Shown: one piece after another, positions 1 through 8,987 of the stretch
How the letters are laid out: every line of letters begins with the position of its first letter
Numbering within the stretch: the stretch's first letter is position 1
Assembly (NCBI RefSeq): GCF_004346185.1
Contig: NZ_SMAI01000019.1
Coordinates: 34,331 to 98,330, forward strand
Origin: Aquabacter spiritensis
GTDB lineage: Bacteria; Pseudomonadota; Alphaproteobacteria; Rhizobiales; Xanthobacteraceae
Direction of reading: 5' to 3'
Length of the DNA stretch: 64,000 bases
Position numbers and translations under genes: made by a program
Notes under the pieces: model-generated
The model's input: only the letters and a program-made list of their open reading frames with translations
The model's database searches: none
What the model was told of the DNA's origin: nothing

Positions 1-652
1 GCTTCTCAGGCGAGCGGAAGAAGGCGGCCTCCGCGAGTTCGCGCTCGACATGGTCGAAGAAGGCGAACAGATCCTGCTTCTGGGCGAGAACGGAGCGCTC
101 CGGCGGCGCGAAGGGAAGTGCGCCTCCCGTCTCCGCCTTATACCATTCGTAAGCCACCACGGCGACGCAGGTGCCGAGATTGAGCGAGGCGAAAGCCGGG
201 TTCACCGGCAGGGTGAGGATCACGTCGCACAGCGAGACCTCCTCGGTATAGAGGCCCGTCCGCTCGCGGCCGAAAACCAGGGCCACGTCTTCCCCGGCAG
301 CAAGCCGCGTACGCGCCTCCGCCGCGGTGGTGTCAGCACCCATAACAGGCTTCGCCATGCCGCGCTCGCGTGCCGTAGCTGCGACCGCGAAGCTGATGCC
401 GTCCAACGCATCGCGCAGGTCCGGATGGAGCGTCGCAGCCTCGAGAATGCGGTCCGCGCCGGCGCAGAATACATGCGCGCGCGGGTCGGGCCAGCCCTGG
501 CGTGGATTGACGATGCGCAGGCGGGACAGGCCGAAATTGCCCATGGCGCGCGCGGCCGCCCCGATATTCTCGCCGAGTTGCGGCTCGACGAGGACGACAA
601 GCGGTCCGCCCCCGGCCCACGCTTTGCTGCTGTCAGTTCCCGAACCCGGCAT
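1..652 (-). CDS. trmJ: tRNA (cytidine/uridine-2'-O-)methyltransferase TrmJ, 3' end cut off by the window
   Basis: This SPOUT-class RNA methyltransferase of the TrmJ/SpoU family is expected to 2'-O-methylate residue 32 of tRNA with S-adenosylmethionine. The minus frame opens at 652 (MPGSGTDSS) and stays open to base 1, giving about 217 residues; the C-terminus lies outside the window. Visible family signatures are VVLVEPQLGENIGAAARAMG near residues 20-40 (the RNA-binding N-terminal motif with the conserved Asn and Arg), then ALVFGRERTGLYTEE and ILTLPVNPAFASLNL, which are SPOUT knot motifs II and III. Family members run about 240-290 residues, so only a short tail is missing. It is divergent from icd. 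The identification is firm; the exact modified nucleotide is inferred from the family. Confidence 0.9.
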   Translation of the reverse strand, partial: MPGSGTDSSKAWAGGGPLVVLVEPQLGENIGAAARAMGNFGLSRLRIVNPRQGWPDPRAHVFCAGADRILEAATLHPDLRDALDGISFAVAATARERGMAKPVMGADTTAAEARTRLAAGEDVALVFGRERTGLYTEEVSLCDVILTLPVNPAFASLNLGTCVAVVAYEWYKAETGGALPFAPPERSVLAQKQDLFAFFDHVERELAEAAFFRSPEK

Positions 653-962
653 CCGTGCTCCTTGCCGCGCGCATCACGCGCGTCCGTTCTCTTGCACAAG
701 GCGGACGGCGAAGTCGAGCTGACCCCGACGCTCCACAGCCCAGCCCTCGCCGTGCGCTTCGCGCGCATCGGTCCGCCAGGCGCGTGCGCCGCCCCATGCA
801 GGAACCGCGCACGCGGCTGCGGCGCACCCTTCTGCTTCGCGTTTGCGAGTGCTATAGCGGCCCCGCTGGGACAAGTGTCGTCGGCAAGGAGCGGGGCGCG
901 CGCCAGGCCACACTTCCCTTACCCCTCCCAACGCTCTCAGAGCGCCCCGAAAGGTCGTCCAC
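653..962. other. Intergenic region between divergent trmJ and icd
   Basis: About 310 bases without a convincing gene. Short open frames here are overlapping shadows in GC-rich sequence and lack a ribosome binding site or recognisable protein features. The region must hold the promoters of trmJ (leftward) and icd (rightward). A GAAAGG stretch about 10 bases before the icd ATG is a plausible ribosome binding site. I could not pick out a convincing -35/-10 pair. Confidence 0.5.
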
Positions 963-2174
963 ATGGCGAAGATAAAGGTGGCAAACCCCGTCGTCGAACT
1001 CGACGGCGACGAGATGACCCGGATCATCTGGCAGTATATCAAGGATAAGCTGATCCATCCTTATCTCGACATCGATCTGAAATATTACGACCTCTCGGTT
1101 GAAAAGCGCGACGAGACGAACGACCAGATCACGATCGATGCGGCCGAGGCGATCAAGACGTATGGCGTTGGCGTGAAATGCGCCACCATCACGCCCGACG
1201 AAGGCCGCGTGAAGGAATTCGGCCTGAAGGAGATGTGGAAGTCGCCCAACGGCACGATCCGCAACATCCTCGGTGGCGTGATCTTCCGCGAGCCGATTAT
1301 CTGCAAGAACGTGCCGCGCCTGGTCCCGGGCTGGACGCAGCCGATCATCGTCGGCCGCCACGCCTTCGGCGACCAGTACCGCGCCACCGATTTCAAGGTG
1401 CCCGGCAAGGGCACGCTCTCCATCTCTTTCGTCGGCGAGGACGGAACGAAGATCGAGAAGGAAGTCTACAAGTTCCCGGGGGCCGGTGTTGCGCTCTCGA
1501 TGTACAATCTCGATCAGTCGATCATCGACTTCGCCCGCGCCTCGCTGAATTACGGCATGGCGCGCAACTATCCGGTTTATCTCTCCACGAAGAACACGAT
1601 CTTGAAGGCCTATGACGGGCGCTTCAAGGACATCTTCCAGGAGATCTACGAGACCGAGTTCAAGGCCGAATTCGAGAAGCGCAAGATCTGGTACGAACAC
1701 CGCCTGATCGACGACATGGTGGCGGCGGCCCTGAAATGGTCCGGCGGCTATGTCTGGGCCTGCAAGAATTATGACGGCGACGTGCAGTCCGACATCGTGG
1801 CCCAGGGCTTCGGCTCGCTCGGGCTGATGACGTCGGTCCTGATGACGCCGGACGGCATGACGGTCGAGGCCGAGGCGGCGCACGGCACCGTCACCCGGCA
1901 TTATCGCGAGCACCAGAAGGGCAAGGAGACCTCGACGAACTCCATCGCCTCGATCTTCGCCTGGACGCGGGGCCTCGCGCACCGCGCCAAGCTCGACGGC
2001 AATGCCGATCTCGCCAACTTCGCCGCGACGCTCGAAAAGGTGTGCGTCGACACGGTCGAGGCCGGCTACATGACCAAGGACCTCGCTCTTCTGGTCGGGG
2101 CCGATCAGGAATGGCTGTCCACCACGGGCTTCCTGGATAAGATTTCCGAGAACCTCACCAAGGCCATGGCCTGA
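963..2174 (+). CDS. icd: NADP-dependent isocitrate dehydrogenase
   Basis: This enzyme oxidatively decarboxylates isocitrate to 2-oxoglutarate, reducing NADP, in the cytosolic TCA cycle. The 403-residue protein is the eukaryote-like dimeric type (subfamily II), seen in [20 protein letters not shown] at the N-terminus and in [13 protein letters not shown] and VFREPI-type substrate-binding segments (here [15 protein letters not shown]). The metal-binding region reads [11 protein letters not shown], and the NADP-binding region is [20 protein letters not shown] with the usual [11 protein letters not shown] downstream. Length matches the family. It stands alone, divergent from trmJ, and is followed by a strong hairpin at 2182-2208. 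Nothing is missing or odd. Confidence 0.97.
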   Translation: MAKIKVANPVVELDGDEMTRIIWQYIKDKLIHPYLDIDLKYYDLSVEKRDETNDQITIDAAEAIKTYGVGVKCATITPDEGRVKEFGLKEMWKSPNGTIRNILGGVIFREPIICKNVPRLVPGWTQPIIVGRHAFGDQYRATDFKVPGKGTLSISFVGEDGTKIEKEVYKFPGAGVALSMYNLDQSIIDFARASLNYGMARNYPVYLSTKNTILKAYDGRFKDIFQEIYETEFKAEFEKRKIWYEHRLIDDMVAAALKWSGGYVWACKNYDGDVQSDIVAQGFGSLGLMTSVLMTPDGMTVEAEAAHGTVTRHYREHQKGKETSTNSIASIFAWTRGLAHRAKLDGNADLANFAATLEKVCVDTVEAGYMTKDLALLVGADQEWLSTTGFLDKISENLTKAMA

Positions 2175-2181
2175 GGGTCCA

Positions 2182-2208
2182 GCCGCGGGCGGGAGGACCG
2201 CCCGCGGC
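2182..2208. terminator. Bidirectional terminator hairpin between icd and the convergent antiporter gene
   Basis: A perfect 11-bp stem (GCCGCGGGCGG with CCGCCCGCGGC) encloses a 5-base loop. It starts 8 bases after the icd stop codon, between convergent genes. The T-tract on either strand is weak, so termination efficiency is inferred rather than seen. Confidence 0.75.
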
Positions 2209-2270
2209 ATTCCATCTCCTGCATTGTCTCCGGTCGACGGATACGGGCTCTTGCCGGGCTTTCGTGCGCC

Positions 2271-4001
2271 CTATGCCTCGTCGACGCCCTGCGCGATGCG
2301 CAGCCGTTCCTTTTCCCGCGCAGCCTCGATCCGCTCCGTCACGTCCGCCTCCGGCAGGCCGAGCGCTTCCAGCAAACGCGCCGAGAGCTGCAGGCTGGCC
2401 TCTACCGTTTCCGGAATGACGTAGGACGCGCCGAGCGCGGCAAGCCGCTTGGCATGGGCGGCATCCTTCACGCGGGCGAGAATGATCGCATCGGGCCGGT
2501 GCCGCTTGATCGCCCGCACCATGGCGTCGGCCGCCTCGGCCGCGTCGAGCGTCACCACGAAGGCGACGGCGCTCTCGCAATGGACGCGTTCAAGCAGTTC
2601 GCCCCGGCTTGCATCGCCGAGAAACACCTGCCGTCCGGCGGCCCGCTCCGCCCGCACACGCGCAGCATCCGCATCGAGTGCGACAAAGGGGACGCCTTCT
2701 TGTTCCAGAGCTTCGGCGACGATACGTCCGACGCGGCCGAACCCGCCGATCACCACGTGCCCCCCGCCGGGCGGAGCGGTGGGGGCCTCCACCGCCTCTC
2801 CCTGGCGGGCCAATGCACGCCCGAGTACCCCGCCCAAGCGGGCCAGCAGCGGCGTTGCGACCAGTGAGAGCGTGACCAACGTGACCAAAGCGCTGTGCCG
2901 CTCCGCGTCGATCAGACCGCCGGACGCGAGCAGGCCCAGGACGACGAAGGCGAACTCTCCGGTCTGGGCGAGGAGCAACGCCACTTCGCCGGCGAGCGGC
3001 CGGTCCACCTTGAACAGGCGCGCCGCCACATAGGTCATGGTGATCTTGACCAGGATGAGCACCAGCACGGACGCCAGGACATAAGGCAGGCGGGGGAAGA
3101 CCGCGGCGAAATCGACGCTCATACCCACCGAGACGAAGAAGACGCCGATCAGAAGGCCCTTGAACGGCTCGAGATCCACGCTGATCTGATGCTTGTAGGG
3201 CGTTCCGGAGAGCAGCATGCCGGCGAGAAAGGCCCCGAGCGCGGCCGAGAGGCCGCCCGCCTGGGTGAGACCGGCAGTCAGCGCCAAGACGGCGCAGGTG
3301 ATCGCCATGATCAATTCGCGCGAGCCGGTCCCCGCCGCGAGGCTCACCAAGGGCGCGAGAACGAAGCGGCCTGCGATGAGGATGACCCCGACCGCCGCGA
3401 CCGCTTTGGCGAGCGCGAGTGCGACAAGCGCGAGAATGCCGTCCTCATGGCTGCCCAGAATCTGCGCCGCAAGCAGGATGGGAACGACGGCGAGATCCTG
3501 GAACAGCAGCACCGCGATCGCCGCGCGGCCGAGCGGGGCGAGCGCGCGCCGCTCGGAGAGCAGGATCTGCATCACGACCGCCGTCGACGACATGGCGAGG
3601 GCGAAGCCGACCACGAGGGCGACGCCGCCCTCGAGCCCCGACAGCATGGCGACGGCAGCCATGGCGATGCCGCAGAGCACGACCTGCGAAAGGCCGACGC
3701 CGAACACCTCGCGGCGCAGCGACCAGAGCTTCGAGCCCGAAAATTCCATCCCGAGCAAAAACAGCAGAAAGACGATGCCGATCTCGCCGATCACGGTGAC
3801 GCGTTCGGCATCTCGGATCGTGACGAATTCGATCCAAGAAATCCGCTCGGCGACCTGGCCGAGGCCGTGCGGTCCGAGCATCGCGCCGATCAGGATGAAG
3901 CCCACCACTGCGCCGACCCGCGCGCGATGGAACAGCGGGACCAGGACGCCGGCCGCCACGAGATAGACGAAGGCGTCCTTGGCCCAGGAGGAATGTTCCA
4001 T
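2271..4001 (-). CDS. CPA2-family monovalent cation:proton antiporter with C-terminal RCK/TrkA-N domain (KefB/KefC-like)
   Basis: This inner-membrane antiporter would exchange K+ or Na+ for H+, as KefB/KefC do in electrophile and pH stress. In 576 residues there is an N-terminal Na+/H+ exchanger domain of about twelve hydrophobic segments (residues 10-390). It includes the conserved ALAMSSTAVVMQIL and LLFQDLAVVP stretches, the latter holding the ion-binding Asp, and LLAQTGEFAFV. From about residue 405 a Rossmann-type RCK domain follows, with VVIGGFGRVGR as nucleotide-binding loop and the acidic end of strand 2 (VALDADAARV). The gene is monocistronic and convergent with icd. There is no adjacent kefF/kefG-type quinone reductase, so the glutathione-gated Kef assignment is only by resemblance. 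Confidence 0.88.
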   Translation of the reverse strand: MEHSSWAKDAFVYLVAAGVLVPLFHRARVGAVVGFILIGAMLGPHGLGQVAERISWIEFVTIRDAERVTVIGEIGIVFLLFLLGMEFSGSKLWSLRREVFGVGLSQVVLCGIAMAAVAMLSGLEGGVALVVGFALAMSSTAVVMQILLSERRALAPLGRAAIAVLLFQDLAVVPILLAAQILGSHEDGILALVALALAKAVAAVGVILIAGRFVLAPLVSLAAGTGSRELIMAITCAVLALTAGLTQAGGLSAALGAFLAGMLLSGTPYKHQISVDLEPFKGLLIGVFFVSVGMSVDFAAVFPRLPYVLASVLVLILVKITMTYVAARLFKVDRPLAGEVALLLAQTGEFAFVVLGLLASGGLIDAERHSALVTLVTLSLVATPLLARLGGVLGRALARQGEAVEAPTAPPGGGHVVIGGFGRVGRIVAEALEQEGVPFVALDADAARVRAERAAGRQVFLGDASRGELLERVHCESAVAFVVTLDAAEAADAMVRAIKRHRPDAIILARVKDAAHAKRLAALGASYVIPETVEASLQLSARLLEALGLPEADVTERIEAAREKERLRIAQGVDEA

Positions 4002-4233
4002 TGCGGGCTCGCATCAGACCATGGGCGAATCGGCCCACGCCAGCGCAGTGTAACCGTTGCTTACCGTGCGGGATGGGCGAGCGGACGGCAACGGTCCTTG
4101 GCCAGATCGATCGACGCGCAAAAAGACCGGACCCCGCGGAGGCCGAACCGGGCGTCAGAGGAGCTTCCGAACGCCGTCGAGAAGTCGCGCCCGGGCGCGA
4201 CGGCTAGAACCGAGACTCCGATGCATGCTCAGA

Positions 4234-5274
4234 CTAGCCCCGCCGGACCATCCCCACGATGTCCTTGACATCGGCGATCGTGCGGTCGGCGATCACGCGG
4301 GCGCGGTCGGCACCGTCGATGAGGATGGCGTCGATCGCCCCCGGATCGTCCATCAGGCGCTTCATCTCCGCCCCGATGGGGCCGAGCTTCGCCACGGCCA
4401 GATCGACCAGCGCGCTCTTGAAGGTCGAGAACTGGCCCCCGCCGAACTGGTCGAGCACGCTTTGGCGGCTGCCATCGACCAAAGCGGCATAGATTCCGAC
4501 CAGATTGTCCGCCTCCGGCCGCGCCTTGAGCCCGGCTTCCTCGGAGGGCAACGGCTCGGGATCGGTCTTGGCTTTGCGCACCTTGCCGGCGATCGCATCG
4601 GCATCGTCGGTGAGGTTGATGCGCGAAAAGTCCGAGGGATCGGACTTCGACATTTTCTTCGACCCGTCGCGCAGGCTCATCACGCGGGTCGCCGGGCCGG
4701 CGATGAGCGGCTCTGTCAGCGGGAAATAGGCGTCGCCAAGGCCATTGGCGGCGATCGAAGCGGCGAAGTCCACGTTGAACTTCTGGGCGATGTCGCGGGT
4801 CAGTTCGAGATGCTGCTTCTGGTCCTCACCGACCGGCACATGGGTCGCGCGGTAGAGCAGGATGTCGGCGGCCATCAGGCTGGGATAGGCGAACAGGCCG
4901 AGCGAGACATTCTCGCGGTCCTTGCCGGCCTTTTCCTTGAACTGCGTCATGCGGCTGAGCCAGCCCATGCGGGCGACGCAATTGAAGATCCAGGCCAGCT
5001 CGGCATGGCCGGAGACCTGGCTCTGGTTGAACACGATATGAGCCTTCGGATCGATGCCGCAGGCGATGAAGGCGGCCGTCACCTCGCGGGTGTGGCGTTT
5101 CAGTTCCTCGGGATCCTGCCAGACCGTGATGGCGTGCAGATCGACCACGCAATATAGGCAGTCATGGGTCTCCTGCAGCGCGACGAAGCGCTTGATAGCA
5201 CCCAGATAATTGCCGAGATGAAGATTGCCGGTGGGCTGCACGCCCGAGAAAACGCGTTCCGCGACCGCCGCCAT
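4234..5274 (-). CDS. trpS: Tryptophanyl-tRNA synthetase
   Basis: This class I aminoacyl-tRNA synthetase charges tRNA-Trp with tryptophan in the cytoplasm. The 346-residue protein opens with the ATP-binding segment [19 protein letters not shown], whose HLGN (residues 19-22) is the HIGH motif. It carries the second signature [10 protein letters not shown] around residue 205. The tryptophan-pocket segments VVDLHAITV and [20 protein letters not shown] are present, and length is typical. In many Rhizobiales trpS lies directly next to murJ; here an alpha/beta hydrolase gene sits between them. No T-box or attenuator was recognised upstream. Confidence 0.97.
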   Translation of the reverse strand: MAAVAERVFSGVQPTGNLHLGNYLGAIKRFVALQETHDCLYCVVDLHAITVWQDPEELKRHTREVTAAFIACGIDPKAHIVFNQSQVSGHAELAWIFNCVARMGWLSRMTQFKEKAGKDRENVSLGLFAYPSLMAADILLYRATHVPVGEDQKQHLELTRDIAQKFNVDFAASIAANGLGDAYFPLTEPLIAGPATRVMSLRDGSKKMSKSDPSDFSRINLTDDADAIAGKVRKAKTDPEPLPSEEAGLKARPEADNLVGIYAALVDGSRQSVLDQFGGGQFSTFKSALVDLAVAKLGPIGAEMKRLMDDPGAIDAILIDGADRARVIADRTIADVKDIVGMVRRG

Positions 5275-5426
5275 GGCGACCTCCTCAAGGGCAGCCGGTT
5301 TGGAGGCGGCCGGCCCGCTTACACGACACCCGGGCGCACGGCCCGAAACGAGGCCGCCTCATGCCACGTGAGCCGCGGTGCGGCAAGTCTCACGCCTGCC
5401 GCCCGCCGTTCAGGCCCCTGCCTGCG

Positions 5427-6287
5427 TCACGGATCGGCGCGATCGAGAAAATCGCCGATCACCTTCTGCGAGCGCGCATCCCAGAGCAGCGGCGCATGGC
5501 CCTGATCGTCCACGGTATAGACCTCCAGCCCGCGATGCCGATCGGCCATCGCCTCCACCGTCTGCTGCGCCAGAACGTCGGAGAGCGCGCCGTGGATCAC
5601 CAGCACCTTCTGCGGCGCCATGGCGTCGAAGCCGGCCCAGAATTCCGGCAAGGGCTTGGTCGGGTCGAATGCCTTGAAGGCGTCGGCCATGGCGCTGTCA
5701 TAAGCAAGGCGCGGCACACCGGCATCGTCCTGGTAGATCTGCCGAGCATAGCGCTCCCAGTCGGCTGCCGTGAGATTGGGGAAGAGGAAGCCCTGGCTCG
5801 CCTTCAGCTCAGCCGCAAGCGCGCTCCAGTCCGGGCGCGGCGCTATACCGACATAGCCGGCGATGCGGGCGATCCCGGCGGTCTCGATGACCGGCCCGAT
5901 ATCGTTGAGCACGCTGCCGGCCATCAGCTCCGGCCGGGTGGCGGCGAGCTGCATCATCACCAGGCCGCCACGCGAGGTGCCGATGAACAGCGCCCGATCG
6001 ATGTCGAGCGCGGCGAGGCCGGCCGCTGTGTCCTCCGCCTCCTGCGGCACGGTATAGGTCGCATAGGGCGCATAGGCGGAGCCGCCGCGGCCGCGGAAGT
6101 CGAAGCCGACCACGCGCCGCCCGCGCGTCGCCAGCGACTCGGCCAGCGCCTCGAAATCGGTCGAGGAGCGGGTGAGACCCGGCAGGCATACCACCGGCAG
6201 GCGGCGCGGTCCGCCGGTCTCCGGCTCCCAAATCCGCCCGAACAGCGCGCGCGCATCGGCGCTCGGATAGGCGAAATAGCGGCTCAT
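5427..6287 (-). CDS. Alpha/beta hydrolase
   Basis: A 286-residue soluble hydrolase of the alpha/beta fold; its substrate is unknown. The chosen ATG at 6287 overlaps the murJ stop by 4 bases (ATGA) and is preceded by a GGAGGATT ribosome binding site lying inside the end of murJ. A longer reading frame upstream only shadows murJ. The nucleophile elbow is GTSRGG (Ser near residue 107), preceded by the oxyanion segment CLPGLTRSS near residue 37. VIHGALSDVL and DQGHAPLLW supply the likely acid and histidine. Overlap and orientation imply co-transcription and translational coupling with murJ. Resemblance is to general carboxyl-ester or lactone hydrolases; a link to envelope synthesis is possible but not shown. 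Confidence 0.85.
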   Translation of the reverse strand: MSRYFAYPSADARALFGRIWEPETGGPRRLPVVCLPGLTRSSTDFEALAESLATRGRRVVGFDFRGRGGSAYAPYATYTVPQEAEDTAAGLAALDIDRALFIGTSRGGLVMMQLAATRPELMAGSVLNDIGPVIETAGIARIAGYVGIAPRPDWSALAAELKASQGFLFPNLTAADWERYARQIYQDDAGVPRLAYDSAMADAFKAFDPTKPLPEFWAGFDAMAPQKVLVIHGALSDVLAQQTVEAMADRHRGLEVYTVDDQGHAPLLWDARSQKVIGDFLDRADP

Positions 6288-7840
6288 CCAATCCTCCCGT
6301 TTCCGCCCGGCTCGCTCGGCGACGGGCGCGTCCGGCCGACGCGGCGCAGCGCGAGCCAGGCCGCACCATAGGTCGCCATGCCTGCGGCCACCAGCGCGCC
6401 GAGCCGCAGCGCGGGCGCCAAACCCGCGCCCGGATCGGGCCAGGCCGCCTCGAGCGCCAGAACCGCCCCCGCCATGACCGCACTCGCGGCGAGCAAAGCA
6501 AGCCCGGGCCGCACAGCGTCGACGAGTGCGAGCCGCCGCCGCAGCGCCAGAAACCCCGCCATTCCGACCACCGAAATCCCGGCAGACACCGCGACACTCG
6601 CCGCCGCGCCCACCGGCCCGAACGCCTGGCCGAGGCCGAAGGCGAGCGGCAGCGCGCAGGCGAGCGAGACGAGGCCGACCTGGCGGGCCGGCCGGGTCAG
6701 GCCATTGCTGATCGCCGCCGCGCCCAGCACCTTTTCCAGTCCCTGCGCCGGCAAAGCGAGCGCCAGCGCGGCGAGGAGCCGGCCGGTCGCCTGCGCATCT
6801 TCGGAGGTGAAACTGGCACGCTGATACAGCACCGCGATGATCGGATCGGCGAGCAGGCAGAGACCGGTCGCGGCCGGCAGCGCAAAGGCGAGTGCGGCGA
6901 GCGCCGCATCGCGCGTCGCCCCCGCCGCGCCTTGCGTGCCGGACGCGCCGATGGTCAGGAGGGGCACCAGCACCGCGCCGGCGCTCGCACCGACGAGACC
7001 CAGCGGCAGATCGACGAGGCGCTGGGCATAATTGAGCCCCGCCACCGCCCCCGGCACGGCCGAAACCGCGGCCGCCGCCAGCAGCAACCGGACCTGCGGC
7101 AGACCGGCGAACAGAAGCGCCGGCACGGCGGCATGCAACACCCGCCATGCGGCGGGAAAGTCATAGCCGGTCCTCCATCTCGCCGCGGGGGCGCCCCAGG
7201 CCGCAGCCGCCATCAGCGCGAGCTGCGCCACCCCCGCGAGCACTGCGCAGCCCGCCATCACCAAGGCGGCCTGCGGCGTCCCCACCAGTCCCTCAAAGAT
7301 CAAGGCGGCGATCGCAAACAGCACCACCGCATTGCCGAGAGCCGGCGCCAGCGCAGGCAGGAACACCCGATGCGCGGCATTGGCGATGCCGCCCAGCACC
7401 GCCGCAGCCCCCGCGAGCGGCAGATAGAACAGGGCGATCCGCCCGCAGGCGGCGGCGAGATCGGCCCGCGGTCCGCCGGGATCGAAGCCCGGCGCGAGGA
7501 GCAGGATCAAAGCCGGCATCGCGAGCGCCCCCAGCACCGCGAAGCCCATCAAGATCAGGCAGAGAAGCAGAAGAGTCGCGTTGGCGCGCGCAGCCGCCGC
7601 ACTGTCGCCTCCCGCCGTGGCCAAGGCCGGCAGCAGCGCCGCATTGAACGCCCCCTCCGCCAGCAGCCGGCGGGCCAGAAGCGGCAGTGCCAAGGCCGCC
7701 ATGAGCGCATCCGCAAGCGGACCCGCACCGAGTACGGCGGCGGTCCCGACATCGCGGGCGAAGCCGAGCAGCCGCGAACCCAATGTCGCGGCGGTAACGG
7801 CCGAAGTGCGGACGAGGATCTGCCGGTGGGAGGAGGACAT
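6284..7840 (-). CDS. murJ: Lipid II flippase MurJ (MviN family)
   Basis: This integral inner-membrane protein of the MOP superfamily flips lipid II from the cytoplasmic to the periplasmic face for peptidoglycan synthesis. It has 518 residues and is strongly hydrophobic throughout, consistent with about 14 membrane helices. The N-terminus holds the family signature SRLLGFARDVGTAAVLGAG followed by ADALMAALALPLLARRLLAEGAFNAALLP, which corresponds to the RxLFAEGAFsxAFvP segment of MurJ. A later VPGAVAGLNYAQRLVDLPLG is also typical. The coding sequence is extremely GC- and Ala-rich, so long shadow frames lie on both strands. It ends with a 4-base overlap onto the hydrolase gene and lies upstream of trpS. 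Confidence 0.9.
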   Translation of the reverse strand: MSSSHRQILVRTSAVTAATLGSRLLGFARDVGTAAVLGAGPLADALMAALALPLLARRLLAEGAFNAALLPALATAGGDSAAAARANATLLLLCLILMGFAVLGALAMPALILLLAPGFDPGGPRADLAAACGRIALFYLPLAGAAAVLGGIANAAHRVFLPALAPALGNAVVLFAIAALIFEGLVGTPQAALVMAGCAVLAGVAQLALMAAAAWGAPAARWRTGYDFPAAWRVLHAAVPALLFAGLPQVRLLLAAAAVSAVPGAVAGLNYAQRLVDLPLGLVGASAGAVLVPLLTIGASGTQGAAGATRDAALAALAFALPAATGLCLLADPIIAVLYQRASFTSEDAQATGRLLAALALALPAQGLEKVLGAAAISNGLTRPARQVGLVSLACALPLAFGLGQAFGPVGAAASVAVSAGISVVGMAGFLALRRRLALVDAVRPGLALLAASAVMAGAVLALEAAWPDPGAGLAPALRLGALVAAGMATYGAAWLALRRVGRTRPSPSEPGGNGRIG

Positions 7841-7984
7841 GAGGGATCCTGGCGCGCGCCGTCCCGTGTCTACGGAGGAAGTGCAGGATGCCGCTGATAG
7901 GGCCGCCGAGGAGGCGGGGCAAGTGAACCCGAAGTCAGCCGCAAGGACCCGTTTCGAAAGTGAGAGGGAAGACGCCGCGTGCGG

Positions 7985-8719
7985 TCAGCGCCCCCGGCGC
8001 GGCAGGGGCCGGCCGCTCAGGGCGCGCACCAGACTGGTCTTCACGCTTGCCACGTGCTCGCGCATCAGCATTTCCGCGCGATAGGCGTCGCAGGCGAGGA
8101 TCGCGTCATAGATGCGGTGGTGGTCGTCGTGGCGGCGCCGGACATCCATGTGCTCGAACGAGATGACGTTCCGGTGCGAGGAATGCGGCACGGAATGGCA
8201 CAGCCGGACCATGTCGGTCAGCATGCGGCAGCGCGCGGCGCTGTGGATCGCCTCGTGGAACGTGCCGTTGATGGCGCTGTAGACGATGCGCTCCTCCTCG
8301 CCCAGTTCGGTGCGGGCGAGAAGGTCGTCGCCGTCGGCGAGCACCCGCTCGATCGCCTCGCGCTCCTGGTCGGGCAGGCCGCGCTCGGCGGCAAAGCGCG
8401 CGGCGAGCGCCTCCATGACGGCGCGGATCTCATAGGCATCCACAATCTCGGCGGTGGAAAAGCGCCGCACCGCATAGCCGCGATTGGGGGCGTATTCGAG
8501 CAGGCCCTCGCTCGCCAGCGACTGGAGCGCAGAGCGCACCGGGGTCCGGGAGACGCCGAGCCGCTCGCTGAGCCGAACCTCGTGGAGCCGCGCGCCGGCC
8601 TCGAAATCGCCGGCCAGGATCGCGGTGCGAATGCGCTCGGTAACGGTCAGGGAGCGCGTCGCCCCGCGCGGCGCGTCCTCGTGATCCGGTCCTGGCGTGT
8701 CGAACGCAGCGTCGGTCAT
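7985..8719 (-). CDS. GntR-family (FadR/FCD-type) transcriptional regulator
   Basis: This DNA-binding regulator is divergent from, and probably controls, the catabolic operon starting at 8988. An N-terminal winged helix (LTVTERIRTAILAGDFEAG, then LHEVRLSERLGVSRTPVRSA and LASEGLLEYAPNRGYAV) is followed by an all-helical FCD ligand domain. That domain has the metal-site residues typical of the family (FHEAIHSAA, HDDHHRIYDAI and the late MREHV). I chose ATG 8719 (244 aa, MTDAAFDTP). The frame also opens at 8746 and 8779, but that extension uses rare codons (TTA, AGA) and would overlap a TGTATGC half-site near 8779. FCD regulators usually repress catabolic genes and are released by an organic acid, which fits this context. 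Confidence 0.9.
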   Translation of the reverse strand: MTDAAFDTPGPDHEDAPRGATRSLTVTERIRTAILAGDFEAGARLHEVRLSERLGVSRTPVRSALQSLASEGLLEYAPNRGYAVRRFSTAEIVDAYEIRAVMEALAARFAAERGLPDQEREAIERVLADGDDLLARTELGEEERIVYSAINGTFHEAIHSAARCRMLTDMVRLCHSVPHSSHRNVISFEHMDVRRRHDDHHRIYDAILACDAYRAEMLMREHVASVKTSLVRALSGRPLPRRGR

Positions 8720-8906
8720 GCGCGGGCAATTCCCGTTTCTCTCCATGAATAAGCACCGGAGCTGGAACGTTTCAAGCATACATTGGTGGCATTCACCGCA
8801 TGCTTCCGGCGATGCCGTCTCAATCTATCCACGCCTTGGATACTGGCGGCCAAGGCTCAGATCCGGCGCCAAAAAAAGCGGCACGCACCGCCCGATAAAG
8901 AGGCGC

Positions 8907-8950
8907 AATTTGTATACATTATGACTTGACCATGGCCGGATTGTATTCAA
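8907..8950. promoter_or_regulatory. Putative GntR operator pair upstream of the catabolic operon
   Basis: TGTATACA at 8911-8918 is a perfect palindrome inside AATTTGTATACATT. A second copy, TTGTATTCAA at 8941-8950, lies 31 bp further on, about three helical turns. FCD-type GntR regulators typically bind short palindromes of the TTGTATACAA kind. The pair lies between the divergent gntR gene and the first catabolic gene at 8988. The assignment to this regulator is inference from position and motif type. Confidence 0.6.
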
Positions 8951-8987
8951 ACCTCTGGGCCGGACGCAATCAGCAGGGAGCCGAGGC

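Noticed and set aside
5427..7148. A single long minus frame that would fuse the alpha/beta hydrolase to an Ala/Gly/Arg-rich N-terminal half
   Set aside because: The upstream half overlaps murJ in another frame and has no domain; the ATGA overlap with a GGAGGATT site at 6287 marks the true start.
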